Shown: positions 55,029 through 64,000, numbered from the stretch's first letter. The stretch: 64,000 nucleotides of DNA from Dietzia alimentaria 72 (GCF_000226215.1 NZ_AGFF01000008.1:1-64000); one strand, 5' to 3'. Made by a program: numbers and translations. The notes: generated by a model from the sequence alone, not told the origin.

Positions 55029-55792
55029 CACAGCCCCCCGGATCCCGAGCAATCGTGCGCGCACACCACGTCCAGCGTCTCGCCCCTGCGGTCGGCCAAT
55101 GCGGCAAGTCGCGCATGCGTCAGCGCGACCGCCCCCGGCTCCAGCGCCAGGACGCGCTCCAGGGGCCTGGTCTGTGCGGGGACCGGTACTGCCGACCGGA
55201 TCTGCCCACGATGGTAGAAGGCATCACCGGCGTGGAGGACGTCCTTGTCGTCGTCGCCCGGTACGAACACCCCGGCGTGGCCCGCCGCGTGACCGGGCAG
55301 ATCCACCAGCATCATCCCCTCGGCGACGTGGTCCAGCGGATGCACGCGGAACCCCTCCCATCGGTCGGTCCCGTAGACGTACTCGACGAAGCGCGGGCCG
55401 TGCGCCCACTGCGTGCGCCGGTACCTGCGACGCTCCACGAAGCGCGGCGTTCGTACCGCCCACGTCAGTGCCTCGGCTGCCACGTGCACACGAGCCTCGG
55501 GGAAGTCAGCGAGACCGCCCGCGTGGTCGAGATCGAGGTGCGTCAGGACGATGTCGTGCACGTCGTGGGGATCCAGGCCCAGTTCATCGATACGGCGCAC
55601 CGCGGTCTCCGCCGGGTCCAATGCCGGTCGCAGCAGATGACGCCCGGGACCCAGGCGGCCCGCAGGGTCAGCGATGTCCTGAAGGCCGATGCCGGTGTCG
55701 ACCAGGACCAGCCCGCCAGGAGCCTCCACCACGAGGATCCGCGTGGGGGTGCGGCCCGCCATGGTTCCGCAGTTGAGCTGGTGGATCCGCAT
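55028..55792 (-). CDS. Metallo-beta-lactamase-fold hydrolase
   Basis: A 254-residue MBL-fold protein. VLTHLDLDHAGGL holds the metal motif in the HxDxDH variant of the usual HxHxDH. LPGHAAGHAGV is the second His site, and GDAFYH carries the bridging Asp. The size and layout resemble N-acyl-homoserine lactonase-like hydrolases, but substrate is not readable. Coupled with the sirtuin; divergent from the FAD dehydrogenase, 59 bases away. Confidence 0.86.
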   Translation of the reverse strand: MRIHQLNCGTMAGRTPTRILVVEAPGGLVLVDTGIGLQDIADPAGRLGPGRHLLRPALDPAETAVRRIDELGLDPHDVHDIVLTHLDLDHAGGLADFPEARVHVAAEALTWAVRTPRFVERRRYRRTQWAHGPRFVEYVYGTDRWEGFRVHPLDHVAEGMMLVDLPGHAAGHAGVFVPGDDDKDVLHAGDAFYHRGQIRSAVPVPAQTRPLERVLALEPGAVALTHARLAALADRRGETLDVVCAHDCSGSGGL

Positions 55793-55851
55793 GTGAGAAA
55801 CCGTACCGGGGAACGTCGCCGCCGGCTCGGTTGACGGGGCACACTGGATCC

Positions 55852-57672
55852 ATGACCACCTCCGCATCCCGCCCCGGCCGGACCACGGGCGAGGCCCGGC
55901 CTGTCCACCCCGTCTATCCGGAGTGGCAGCCACCGTCCACCTCCCGTGCTGCCAACTACGGGCCATTGCCTGCTCCCGAACCGGGCTTCACCCCGGAAGT
56001 GATCGTGGTGGGTCACGGGCTCTCGGGACTGGTGGCGACCTACGAGGCCAGCCGGGCGGGCAAGAAAGTGCTCGTGGTGGACCAGGAGAACGAGAAGAAT
56101 CTCGGCGGTCAGGCCTACTGGTCGCTCGGCGGGCTCTTCATGGTGGACACGCCGGAGCAGCGGCGGATAGGGATCAGGGACTCCCTCGAGCTCGCCTGGC
56201 GGGACTGGCTCGGTTCCGCCGGGTTCGACCGCCCCGAGGACGCGCGTCCGCTCGAGTGGGCCCGCGCCTACGTGGAGTTCGCGGCGGGTGAGAAGCGGCG
56301 GTACCTGCACGACCTGGGCCTGCGGATCGTGCCGACTGTCGGTTGGGCCGAACGCGGTGGCGGCGAGGTTGACGGTCACGGCAACTCCGTCCCGCGCTTT
56401 CATGTGACCTGGGGGACCGGGCCCGAGGTGGTGCGCGTGTTCGAGGAGCCCGTTCTCGACGCCGCCCGTCAAGGGCTCGTGCGGTTCGCGATGCGGCACC
56501 GGGTCGACGAGATCGTGGTGTCCGACGGCCGGGCAGTGGGTGTCCGCGGAGCCACTCTCGTGCCCTGCGGCCTCGACCGCGGAGTCGCCTCACCGCGTGA
56601 GGAGATCGGAGAGTTCGAATTCCGGGCCAAGGCGGTCCTGCTGTCCTCCGGCGGGATCGGCGGAAACCCTGACCTGGTCCGCGAGTACTGGCCCACGGAC
56701 CGACTCGGCGAAGCGCCCCGGAACCTGATCGTGGGTGTCCCCGAGCACGTCGACGGTCGGATGCTCGAGATCTCCGACGGCGCCGGCGTCAATCTCATCA
56801 ACCGGGACCGGATGTGGCATTACACCGAGGGCGTGTCCAACTTCGCGCCCGTGTGGCCCTCACACGCAATCCGGATCATCCCCGGCCCGTCGACCCTGTG
56901 GCTGGACGGCAACGGCGACCGCATGCCGATGCCGCTGTTCCCCGGCTACCACACCACCGCCTCTATCGAGGCCATCCGTCGAGCCGGCCACGATCACTCG
57001 TGGTTCATCCTCGATTCGTCGATCGCCGGCAAGGAGTTCATCCTGTCGGGCTCCGAGCAGAACCCCGAGCTCACCGATAAGAGCCTGAAGAAGTTCGCCT
57101 CTAAGGCCGGTAGCGGGCTCCCGCCGTCGATCACCGACTTCACTGAGCAGGGTGTCGACTGGGTGGTGGCCGACTCCATCGAGGAGTTGGTGTTCGGGAT
57201 GAACGAGCTCGTGGACGAGGGTGAGCCTGCGCTGGATCTCGAGAAGGTGCGCGAATTCGTGCTGGCGATGGACGGGCAGATGGACAACCCGTTCGCCAAG
57301 GATCTCCAGGTGCAGGCCATCCACAATTCGCGGCGCGTGCTGACGGACAAGCTCACCCGCCTGGCCAAGCCGCACCGCCTCCTCGCCGATTCAGGCGCGG
57401 GTAAGGGGTCGGCTGCGGGCTCGGGTGGGCCACTGATCGCCGTCAAGGTGCACCTGATGACCCGCAAGACGCTCGGCGGGATCGAGACCACGCTCGACTC
57501 GCAGTGCCTGACCAAGGACGGTCAGCCTTTCCCGGGCCTGTACGCGGCGGGCGAGGTGGCCGGCTTCGGCGGAGGCGGCGTGCATGGCTATAACTCGCTC
57601 GAGGGCACCTTCCTCGGCGGCTGCATCTTCTCCGGGATGAAGGCCGGCAGGGCGATCGCGCGCGAGGTCTAG
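55852..57672 (+). CDS. FAD-binding dehydrogenase, KstD-like family
   Basis: A 606-residue flavoprotein of the fumarate reductase/3-ketosteroid dehydrogenase superfamily. The FAD loop is VVGHGLSGLVATYEASRAGK, followed by GGQAYWSLGG and a C-terminal FAD-contact box GLYAAGEVAGFGGGGVHGYN. The overall pattern (FMVDTPEQRRIGIRDS, HNSRRVLTDKL) matches the Rv0785-type group of putative FAD dehydrogenases, not true KstD. The electron acceptor and substrate are unknown. An N-terminal Pro-rich region of about 45 residues precedes the fold. Confidence 0.88.
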   Translation: MTTSASRPGRTTGEARPVHPVYPEWQPPSTSRAANYGPLPAPEPGFTPEVIVVGHGLSGLVATYEASRAGKKVLVVDQENEKNLGGQAYWSLGGLFMVDTPEQRRIGIRDSLELAWRDWLGSAGFDRPEDARPLEWARAYVEFAAGEKRRYLHDLGLRIVPTVGWAERGGGEVDGHGNSVPRFHVTWGTGPEVVRVFEEPVLDAARQGLVRFAMRHRVDEIVVSDGRAVGVRGATLVPCGLDRGVASPREEIGEFEFRAKAVLLSSGGIGGNPDLVREYWPTDRLGEAPRNLIVGVPEHVDGRMLEISDGAGVNLINRDRMWHYTEGVSNFAPVWPSHAIRIIPGPSTLWLDGNGDRMPMPLFPGYHTTASIEAIRRAGHDHSWFILDSSIAGKEFILSGSEQNPELTDKSLKKFASKAGSGLPPSITDFTEQGVDWVVADSIEELVFGMNELVDEGEPALDLEKVREFVLAMDGQMDNPFAKDLQVQAIHNSRRVLTDKLTRLAKPHRLLADSGAGKGSAAGSGGPLIAVKVHLMTRKTLGGIETTLDSQCLTKDGQPFPGLYAAGEVAGFGGGGVHGYNSLEGTFLGGCIFSGMKAGRAIAREV

Positions 57673-57757
57673 CGCGCGTTCCGCTGCCGTGCCACGCTTT
57701 GCCGCGCCGACGACCCGCCCCACCCGCCGCCGCGGCGCGGCGCGGCGATCGTGTTTT

Positions 57758-57805
57758 GTCGTCGCCACTGCGAGCATTTTCGTCGATTTTCGCAGTGACC
57801 ACGAC
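57758..57805. repeat. Imperfect inverted repeat in the recQ intergenic gap
   Basis: Arms GTCGTCGCCACTGCGA and TCGCAGTGACCACGAC (14 of 16 positions complementary) flank a 16-base, AT-richer spacer. It could be a terminator for the FAD dehydrogenase or recQ, or one copy of a dispersed palindromic element. No T-run directly follows on either strand. Confidence 0.65.
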
Positions 57806-57815
57806 ATTTCTGGCT

Positions 57816-57925
57816 GGCGTTGGGCTGCGGCGGGCCGCGCGGCGTTGGGCCGCGGCGGGCTGGGCGGCCTGGGCGGCGTTCGGCTGCGGCGGCGTTGGGC
57901 GGCGTTGGGCCGCGGCGGGCCGCGC
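57816..57925. repeat. GC-rich 25-bp tandem repeat
   Basis: A 25-base unit opening GGCGTTGGGC and ending in GGGCCGCGC or a variant occurs in direct tandem at 57816-57840 and 57841-57865 and again at 57901-57925. The copies differ by one to three bases. Between them (57866-57900) are partial copies. The region 57673-57962 holds no gene I can support. Confidence 0.75.
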
Positions 57926-57962
57926 TTCGTACACCGCGCAGGGAGCGGCGGGGCGGGGCGGG

Positions 57963-60140
57963 TCAGCCGGCGCTGGCGATCGCGAGCGGCAGTACTGCGG
58001 ATACGCCCGCAGCCCGCAGGTGGCGGGCCGCCTCCGTCGCGGTCCAACCGGTGCCGAACAGATCCGTCACGAGCAGCACCGGCCCATCGCCCACTGCGGT
58101 CGACCCATCGGCGGCGGTGGGCCCGGCGAGGGTGCCCCACAGCTGCGCGACCCGGTAGGCCGAGTTCTGCGCTGTCACCGGCGGTAGAGCGGCGGCGCGG
58201 GTGATCTCACCGAGGTCTTCCATGCGGCCCATCTGCGCCAGCGCGCGGGCCAGACTCGCCACCAGGACCGGATGGTCCCCGGTCGTCAGGGCCACCACTC
58301 CGGTGGGTCGCTCGGACCAACCCCATTCCCGTAGGACGGGCACGCAGGCGCGGGCCACCCAGTCCGGCGTCTCCTGGTCTGGTTCAGCGAGCAGGGCGCG
58401 CAGCTTCTGACCCAGCCCGAGGTCGGTCAGGCGTGCCAGGGCCCGGCCCTCCGCGGGACCGTCCGCGATCTTGCCCTTGAGCGGGATGTCCAGCCGAGCT
58501 AGGCCGGTCGGCCACTGGCGGCGCGGGGGCAGCACGACGCCGGGCCGCTCGAGGGCATCTTTCGCGCGCGTGAGGGCGGCGTCGGCGACGGTGGTGGGGC
58601 GGCGTTCGCCGGTGCAGTTGTCGCAGCGGCCGCAGCCGGGTGAAGCCGGGTCGAGAGTCGGGTCGTCCAGTTGACTGCGGAGAAAATCCATCCGACAGCC
58701 GTCCGTGCGCTGATAGGTGATCATCGCCTGCTGCTCCGCCTGGCGGGCCTCGGCCAGGCCGGCGTAACGCTCGGCGTCGTAGTGCCATGGTTGCCCCGTG
58801 GACACCCATCCACCGCGAACCCGCTGGACCGCGCCGTCCACGTCGAGGACCTTGAGAACCATCTCCAGGCGCGTACGACCCAGATCTACAGCGGGCTCAA
58901 GTGCCGGGGTGGACTGCGGCCGGTCCGGGAGCAGCGCTTCCAGGACGCGTCGAACCACGTCCTCGGGCGGAAATGCCAGCGAGGCGAAGTGGTTCCAGAT
59001 GGCCCTGTCCTCTGGGCCGGGTAGCAGGACTACCTCGGCGCGGTCCGCGGCACGGCCGGCACGGCCGATCTGCTGGTAGTACGAAATCGGGGACGGGGGA
59101 GCGCCGAGATGTACCACGAAGCCGAGGTCCGGCTTGTCGAAGCCCATACCGAGGGCCGATGTGGCCACCAGTGCTTTGACCTCGTTATCCAGCAGCGCGC
59201 GTTCGAGTTCCTCGCGCTCACCGGCGTCGGTGCGGCCGGTGTAGGCGCTGACCCGGTGCCCCGCGGATGTGAGGAGCTCAGCCATGTCCTGCGCGGCCGC
59301 GACGGTGAGGCAGTAGATGATCCCGCTGCCGGGTAGCGAGTGTAGGTTCTCGACCATCCAGGCGGCGCGCTTCTCCGAATCGTCGATCTCCACCACCGAG
59401 AGCCGAAGCGACTGCCGGTCCAGACCGCCTCGCAGCACGAGAGTGTCGGCCTCGGCGTGTGGGTCGGCACTCGGAGCGTCTCCGGCAGTACCGACTCCGA
59501 GTTGCTGCGCCACGTCGCGCACCACTCGGTCGTTGGCCGTGGCGGTGGTGGCCAGCACGGGGACGCCCTCGGGCAGGTCGGTCAGAAGAGTGCGGATCCG
59601 ACGGTAGTCGGGACGGAAGTCGTGTCCCCAGTCGGAGACACAGTGGGCCTCGTCCACCACCACGAGGCCTGCGTCTGCGGCGAGTGCGGGCAGGACCGTG
59701 TCGCGGAAGTCCGGGTTGTTGAGCCGCTCGGGGCTCACCAGCAGCACGTCCACCTCACCGGCCCGGACGGACTGCCGGACCTCGTCCCATTCCGTCATGT
59801 TGGCGGAGTTGATCGTGGCCGCCCGCACCCCGGCCCGCGCCGCCGACTCCACCTGATTACGCATCAGCGCCAGCAGGGGCGAGACGATCACTGTGGGCCC
59901 CGAGCCGAGTTCACGCAGCAGCCGGGCTGCGATGAAGTAGACAGCCGACTTGCCCCAGCCGGTGCGCTGCACCACCAGAGCACGCCTGCGATCCGCGACC
60001 AGGGCCTCGATGGCAGTCCACTGATCTTCCCGCAAGGTAGCTCCCGGGCCGGCGAGCGCTGACAGGAGCTCATCGGCGCGGGATCGCAGCGCCGTGCGAT
60101 CGAGTCCGGTGGGGGAGATGCCAGTGGGAGTGGGGGCCAT
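57963..60140 (-). CDS. recQ: RecQ-type DNA helicase with phosphoribosyltransferase-like C-terminus
   Basis: A 725-residue protein. The helicase core shows VVQRTGWGKSAVYF (Walker A), SPLLALMRNQV, VVVDEAHCVSDWGHDFRPDY, TTATAND, and a domain-two GMGFDKPDLGFVVHLG with QQIGRAGR. A RecQ zinc site follows (CRMDFLRSQ then CGRCDNC). From about 590 on there is a domain resembling ComF-type phosphoribosyltransferases. Its VLLVTDLFGTGWTATEAA (about 688-705) fits the PRPP loop, though one acidic residue of the usual pair is replaced. No HRDC domain is visible. ATG at 60149 is an alternative start. Confidence 0.9.
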   Translation of the reverse strand: MAPTPTGISPTGLDRTALRSRADELLSALAGPGATLREDQWTAIEALVADRRRALVVQRTGWGKSAVYFIAARLLRELGSGPTVIVSPLLALMRNQVESAARAGVRAATINSANMTEWDEVRQSVRAGEVDVLLVSPERLNNPDFRDTVLPALAADAGLVVVDEAHCVSDWGHDFRPDYRRIRTLLTDLPEGVPVLATTATANDRVVRDVAQQLGVGTAGDAPSADPHAEADTLVLRGGLDRQSLRLSVVEIDDSEKRAAWMVENLHSLPGSGIIYCLTVAAAQDMAELLTSAGHRVSAYTGRTDAGEREELERALLDNEVKALVATSALGMGFDKPDLGFVVHLGAPPSPISYYQQIGRAGRAADRAEVVLLPGPEDRAIWNHFASLAFPPEDVVRRVLEALLPDRPQSTPALEPAVDLGRTRLEMVLKVLDVDGAVQRVRGGWVSTGQPWHYDAERYAGLAEARQAEQQAMITYQRTDGCRMDFLRSQLDDPTLDPASPGCGRCDNCTGERRPTTVADAALTRAKDALERPGVVLPPRRQWPTGLARLDIPLKGKIADGPAEGRALARLTDLGLGQKLRALLAEPDQETPDWVARACVPVLREWGWSERPTGVVALTTGDHPVLVASLARALAQMGRMEDLGEITRAAALPPVTAQNSAYRVAQLWGTLAGPTAADGSTAVGDGPVLLVTDLFGTGWTATEAARHLRAAGVSAVLPLAIASAG

Positions 60141-60242
60141 GGTGCCCATCGTGCCCCAGAACTCCGACACCGCCGGGCGGGGTGGGGGCGGACCTCGTCG
60201 TCGTCCTGGTCGTGTTCTTTCCGGCAGGTCCATACTTGCCGT

Positions 60243-60854
60243 ATGACGCAGACGTGGAAGAACATCGTGGAAGCCGATCCCGAGCACTCCCGGCGGTACG
60301 CCAAGCGTTGGGAGGACATGGTTGCGGAAGGCGTCGACATCGACGGCGAGGCGCGACTGGTCGACGCAATGGCGCCGCGCGGCGCGCGGATCCTCGACGT
60401 GGGGTGCGGCCAGGGCCGGATGGGCGCGTATCTCTACCAGAGAGGGCACCGGGTGACCGGGGTGGACCTCGATCCGTACCTCATCGACAGGGCGCGCGAG
60501 TCGTGCCCGGATGCGCAGTGGGAGGTCGCGGATCTGGCTGACGATGGTTGGGCTCAGGGGCCGTTCGACCTTGCCGTCTCCGCGGGCAACGTGCTGGCAT
60601 TCGTGGATCCAGCAGACAGGGGCGCGGTGTTGGCCAACCTCGCAGCGCGACTGGAGGCGGACGCCAGGGACGTCGAGAACCGGCCGGGGCGACTCGTTGT
60701 GGGATTCGGACTGGACCGGGGGTGGACACGCGAGCAGTTCGACGCCGACGCCGCACAGGCCGGGCTGCGCCTGGTGCAACGCTGGTCCACGTGGGATCTG
60801 GAGCCGTTCGACGACGAGAGCGGATTCATGGTCGCGGTACTGGTGCGCGCTTAA
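60243..60854 (+). CDS. SAM-dependent methyltransferase
   Basis: A 203-residue class I methyltransferase. Motif I is [15 protein letters not shown], motif [15 protein letters not shown] and motif [17 protein letters not shown] short N-terminal helix pair ([19 protein letters not shown]) is typical of actinobacterial small-molecule methyltransferases. Substrate unknown. Divergent from recQ, about 100 bases apart, and followed by proA after 55 bases. Confidence 0.88.
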   Translation: MTQTWKNIVEADPEHSRRYAKRWEDMVAEGVDIDGEARLVDAMAPRGARILDVGCGQGRMGAYLYQRGHRVTGVDLDPYLIDRARESCPDAQWEVADLADDGWAQGPFDLAVSAGNVLAFVDPADRGAVLANLAARLEADARDVENRPGRLVVGFGLDRGWTREQFDADAAQAGLRLVQRWSTWDLEPFDDESGFMVAVLVRA

Positions 60855-60909
60855 TCGGGGAGAGCCTCGCGCCGATCGCCTCACCTCGACGATCGGTAAG
60901 CTGGCACGC

Positions 60910-62199
60910 ATGACGACGAGCCACCTTGACGCCCTCGACGCCCCCGGCCAGATCGGGGCGGACCCGGTCCGTGACGCTGTTCGTGACGCGGCCAGTCGTG
61001 CACGAACCGCCTCTCGCGAGCTGGCGCTGCTCACCGCCGACCGAAAGAACTCGCTGCTGCTCGCGGCGGCCGACGCCCTCGTCGCCGCGGAGGCGCGAAT
61101 CCTTGAGGCCAACGGTCGTGACATCACCGACCAGGCGGAGGCGGGAACCGGGGAGGCGATGCTCGACAGGCTCCGGTTGACCCCCGAGCGGATCGAGGGC
61201 ATCGCGGGCGGTCTTCGGCAGGTCGCCGGACTGGCCGACCCGATCGGTGCCGTCGTCCGCGGGTCCGCGCGGCCCAACGGCCTGCAGTTGCGTCAGGTCC
61301 GCGTCCCGCTGGGTGTGATCGGCATGATCTACGAGGGGCGCCCCAATGTCACCGTGGACGCCTTCGGACTCGCTTTCAAGTCCGGTAACGCGGCGCTCCT
61401 GCGTGGATCGAAGTCCGCTCGTCACTCCAACGAGGCACTGGTCGACGTCCTGCGCGGCGTACTCGCCGAACATGATCTTCCCGTGGACGCCGCGCAATTG
61501 TTGCCGTCCGAGGACCGCTCGTCCGTGACGCACCTCATCCAGGCGCGGGGCCTGGTGGACGTGGTGATCCCCCGCGGCGGTGCAGGGCTTATCCAGACCG
61601 TCGTGGAGAACGCTAAAGTGCCGGCCATCGAGACCGGCACCGGCAACTGCCACCTCTACATCCATGGAGACGCGGACCTGGACGAGGCGATCAGTCTGCT
61701 GATCAACGGCAAGACCCGCCGCTGCAGTGTCTGCAACGCCACAGAGACCGTCCTGATCGACTCCGCCCTCGGCGAAGCAGCGGTGGACCGTATCGTGGGC
61801 GCGCTGCGCTCGGCGGGCGTGACCGTGCACGGCGACCGCGAGGGCCTGGTCCCGGCCGACGACGTGGACTGGGGTGAGGAGTACCTGAGCATGGATATCG
61901 CCCTCAAGGTTGTCGATGGCGTGGACGAGGCGATCGAGCACATCGCACGATGGTCGTCGGGACATACCGAAGCGATCTCGACTCGCAGCATCGACGTGGC
62001 GGACGAGTTCTGTGCTCGTGTTGACGCGGCCGCGGTGATGGTGAACGCCTCCACGGCGTGGACGGACGGCGAGATGTTCGGCTTCGGCGCTGAAATCGGC
62101 ATCTCCACGCAGAAACTCCACGCCCGGGGCCCGATGGGTCTCGAGGAACTCACCAGCACCAAGTGGATCGCCCATGGAAAGGGGCACGTGCGGCCCTAG
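60910..62199 (+). CDS. proA: Gamma-glutamyl phosphate reductase
   Basis: A 429-residue aldehyde-dehydrogenase-fold enzyme, second step of proline synthesis. [30 protein letters not shown], catalytic Cys in [14 protein letters not shown], and [15 protein letters not shown] at the end are diagnostic. Separated from proB by the carbonic anhydrase-to-recQ block. ATG at 60910. Confidence 0.96.
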   Translation: MTTSHLDALDAPGQIGADPVRDAVRDAASRARTASRELALLTADRKNSLLLAAADALVAAEARILEANGRDITDQAEAGTGEAMLDRLRLTPERIEGIAGGLRQVAGLADPIGAVVRGSARPNGLQLRQVRVPLGVIGMIYEGRPNVTVDAFGLAFKSGNAALLRGSKSARHSNEALVDVLRGVLAEHDLPVDAAQLLPSEDRSSVTHLIQARGLVDVVIPRGGAGLIQTVVENAKVPAIETGTGNCHLYIHGDADLDEAISLLINGKTRRCSVCNATETVLIDSALGEAAVDRIVGALRSAGVTVHGDREGLVPADDVDWGEEYLSMDIALKVVDGVDEAIEHIARWSSGHTEAISTRSIDVADEFCARVDAAAVMVNASTAWTDGEMFGFGAEIGISTQKLHARGPMGLEELTSTKWIAHGKGHVRP

Positions 62200-62263
62200 C
62201 GCCCACACCACCCGGGTCGCCCGACGGCCCGCCCCGGACACTCCGAATCGAAAGGATCCACTC

Positions 62264-63145
62264 ATGGACCGAGCTCGCACCGCCCAACGACCGGCATTCT
62301 CCAGCATCGACCACGTCATCGAGGCGCTCGGTGACCAGGGGTATCTGGCGGACCGGTCCACGGCGACCGTCGTCTACCTCGCCGACAGGCTGGGCAAGCC
62401 CCTGCTCATCGAGGGCCCGGCGGGTGTCGGCAAGACTGAATTGGCCAAGGCCGTGGCGAGCGCTACCGACGCCGAACTCATCCGACTGCAGTGCTACGAG
62501 GGCGTCGACGAGGCGCGAGCGCTGTACGAGTGGAACCACGCCAAGCAGATCCTCCGGATCCAGGCGGGCCAGGGCGAGGGCTGGGATTCCACCCGGGACG
62601 ATGTGTTCTCCGAGGAGTTCTTGCTCTCCCGGCCGCTACTCACCGCCATTCGCCGCAGCGAGCCCACCGTGCTGTTGGTCGATGAGGTGGACAAGGCCGA
62701 CATCGAGATCGAGGGACTGTTGTTGGAGGTCCTCAGCGACTTCGCGGTGACCATCCCCGAACTCGGCACCATCGAGGCGACCCGCCTCCCGTTTGCTGTG
62801 CTGACCTCCAACGCGGCCCGCGAGCTGTCCGAGGCGCTTAAGCGGCGCTGCCTCTACCTGCACCTGGACTTCCCGACGCCCGAACTGGAACGCAAGATCT
62901 TGGCGTCGAGAGTGCCCGAGCTAGACGACCGGCTGGCCGAGCAACTCGTCCGGGTGGTCGGCGTTCTGCGCGCGATGGCGCTCAAGAAAGTGCCGAGTGT
63001 GTCCGAGACGATCGACTGGGGTCGCACCCTCGTCGCACTAGGGCTGGACACCATCGACGACGAAACGGTGCTGCAGACCCTCGGTGTTGTTCTCAAACAC
63101 CAGTCTGACCAGCTTCGCGCGGCCGCCGAGCTGCGGCTCAACTAG
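62264..63145 (+). CDS. MoxR-family AAA+ ATPase
   Basis: A 293-residue AAA+ protein: Walker A EGPAGVGKTELAKA, Walker B TVLLVDEVDKADIE, sensor I VLTSNAARELSEALKRR with the Arg finger. MoxR ATPases act as chaperones with VWA partner proteins, and the next gene encodes such a partner. The pair after proA corresponds to Rv2426c-Rv2425c. AAAGGA lies upstream of the ATG. Confidence 0.93.
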   Translation: MDRARTAQRPAFSSIDHVIEALGDQGYLADRSTATVVYLADRLGKPLLIEGPAGVGKTELAKAVASATDAELIRLQCYEGVDEARALYEWNHAKQILRIQAGQGEGWDSTRDDVFSEEFLLSRPLLTAIRRSEPTVLLVDEVDKADIEIEGLLLEVLSDFAVTIPELGTIEATRLPFAVLTSNAARELSEALKRRCLYLHLDFPTPELERKILASRVPELDDRLAEQLVRVVGVLRAMALKKVPSVSETIDWGRTLVALGLDTIDDETVLQTLGVVLKHQSDQLRAAAELRLN

Positions 63146-63176
63146 GTCGACGCACAGCAAATCGAAGGCGGGCGCG

Positions 63177-64000
63177 ATGAGCAACGAAACGACCATCAAG
63201 GGAACACCGGGCGGTCTGTCCGGCCAACTCGTGGACTTTGTCGACGCACTGCGTCGCAAGGGGATCCCCGTAGGCCCGAGCGAGGCGGTCGACGCGGCGT
63301 CCGCGATGGTGCACATCGACCTCCTCGACCGAGCGGCGTTGCGCGAGGCACTGGCCGCGACGATCCTCCACAAGCCGACGCACCGCGGGGTGTTCGACCA
63401 GCTCTTCGACCTGTGGTTCCCGGCAGCCGTCGGCGCCCACGCGCAGAGCGACGCGGCGATGGTGGAGGTGGAGATCCCCACCGACGACGACGGCAAGGTG
63501 GACCCCGAGGCATTGAACGAACTCATCGCCTCGCTTCTGCTCGAGGACACCGACGAGTCGCGCGCCAAGGCCCGTGCACTGGCAGAGCTCCTGGTGGAGC
63601 AGATCGGTTCCTACGATTCGGCCGGCGGACAGAGATTCTCCGCGTACCAGGCGCTCAGCCCGCTCGATACCAGCGCGATCATGCAGAGGATCCTTGACGG
63701 ACTGCTCGGTGCCGACCCCTTCGACCCGGATGGTGCCAAGAGGCACGCGGAGAAGACCGCCGCAGCGAACTCGGCCGCCGACATGGTGCGCGGATTCTTG
63801 CGCGAGGTCGCTGACGAAACCCGCCGACGCACCGCTGAGTCGGTGGGTCGCGACCGGGTGGCGCAGTACGCTGTCGGCCCCGCTGCAGAGCAGGTCGACT
63901 TCCTGCGCGCCAACGACCAGGACCTGCAGGCGCTGCGCCGACGTGTGGGTCCGCTCGCCCGCCAGCTGGGCAGCCGTCTCGCAGCCAGGCGTCGTCGCCA
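63177..64000 (+). CDS. CoxE-like VWA-domain protein, N-terminal part
   Basis: About 274 residues are visible before the right edge cuts the gene. GQLVDFVDALRRKGIPVGPSEAVDAA is the typical opening of the CoxE/VWA family that pairs with MoxR ATPases. The middle is acidic and helical, ending in a basic segment (LGSRLAARRRR) before the expected VWA metal-binding domain, which is outside the window. Probably receives MoxR action in maturation or assembly of an unknown complex. Confidence 0.88.
   Translation, partial: MSNETTIKGTPGGLSGQLVDFVDALRRKGIPVGPSEAVDAASAMVHIDLLDRAALREALAATILHKPTHRGVFDQLFDLWFPAAVGAHAQSDAAMVEVEIPTDDDGKVDPEALNELIASLLLEDTDESRAKARALAELLVEQIGSYDSAGGQRFSAYQALSPLDTSAIMQRILDGLLGADPFDPDGAKRHAEKTAAANSAADMVRGFLREVADETRRRTAESVGRDRVAQYAVGPAAEQVDFLRANDQDLQALRRRVGPLARQLGSRLAARRRR

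Noticed and set aside
57816-57925. CRISPR array
   Set aside because: Units are directly tandem and near identical with no unique spacers, and no cas genes are present.
57443-57934. Minus-strand frame with PNAAQ-like repeats after recQ
   Set aside because: The repeats come from the 25-bp GC unit, and the frame overlaps the end of the FAD dehydrogenase; no ribosome site.

Overview
The window is high-GC actinobacterial chromosome. A ketomycolate reductase (cmrA) beside oligoribonuclease, paired clpP1/clpP2, a large RNase E with an IF2-like N-terminus, F420-type oxidoreductase and an Rv2466c-like thiol protein all point to a mycolic-acid bacterium (Mycobacteriales). A Dietzia-like host is my best guess, but the genus is an inference. 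From about 6.5 kb rightwards the order of many genes (ldt, orn, cmrA, ssb, ettA, glbO, HNH, pepN, rpiB, nei, tig, clpP1, clpP2, clpX, valS, folC, ndk, rne, rplU, rpmA, obg, proB, proA, moxR/coxE) follows the Mycobacterium tuberculosis Rv2518c to Rv2425c region as I recall it, with local insertions.

1-6.3 kb: the end of an integrated prophage that runs off the left edge. One leftward early operon of overlapping small genes (Cro-like regulator, BRO antirepressor, zinc-finger and HNH-like proteins, ParB) lies divergent from a rightward HTH repressor. The last codons and stop of that repressor lie inside the host tRNA-Lys(CTT) gene. This matches the integration-dependent immunity layout known from mycobacteriophages such as BPs, and is the most interesting feature of the window.

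6.4-20 kb: an L,D-transpeptidase lipoprotein, cardiolipin synthase, a decayed YhgE/Pip pseudogene beside tRNA-His, orn, cmrA, a frameshifted UMF1-type MFS transporter, a HAD phosphatase, an F420-type oxidoreductase, a ThiXYZ-like ABC transporter under a TPP riboswitch, tRNA-Arg(TCT) and a CopD-CtaG fusion.

20-33 kb: an SSB paralogue, then a tight six-gene run (ettA, three hotdog thioesterases, an unknown gene and a solitary beta-class DNA methyltransferase), an SDR, truncated haemoglobin O, an HNH protein, aminopeptidase N, a DsbA-like protein lacking its second active-site cysteine, rpiB, nei, tRNA-Gly and tRNA-Pro.

33-50 kb: proteostasis genes (tig, clpP1, clpP2, clpX), a 53-residue unannotated membrane ORF, a DUF5996 protein, GNAT, TMEM175-type channel, malate dehydrogenase, the valS-folC-DUF4233-ndk run, and rne.

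50-64 kb: rplU-rpmA-obg-proB, carbonic anhydrase, a sirtuin and metallo-beta-lactamase pair, an FAD dehydrogenase, a GC-rich tandem-repeat gap, RecQ with a phosphoribosyltransferase-like C-terminus, a methyltransferase, proA, and a MoxR/CoxE pair cut by the right edge. No CRISPR array, rRNA, insertion sequence or integrase was seen.
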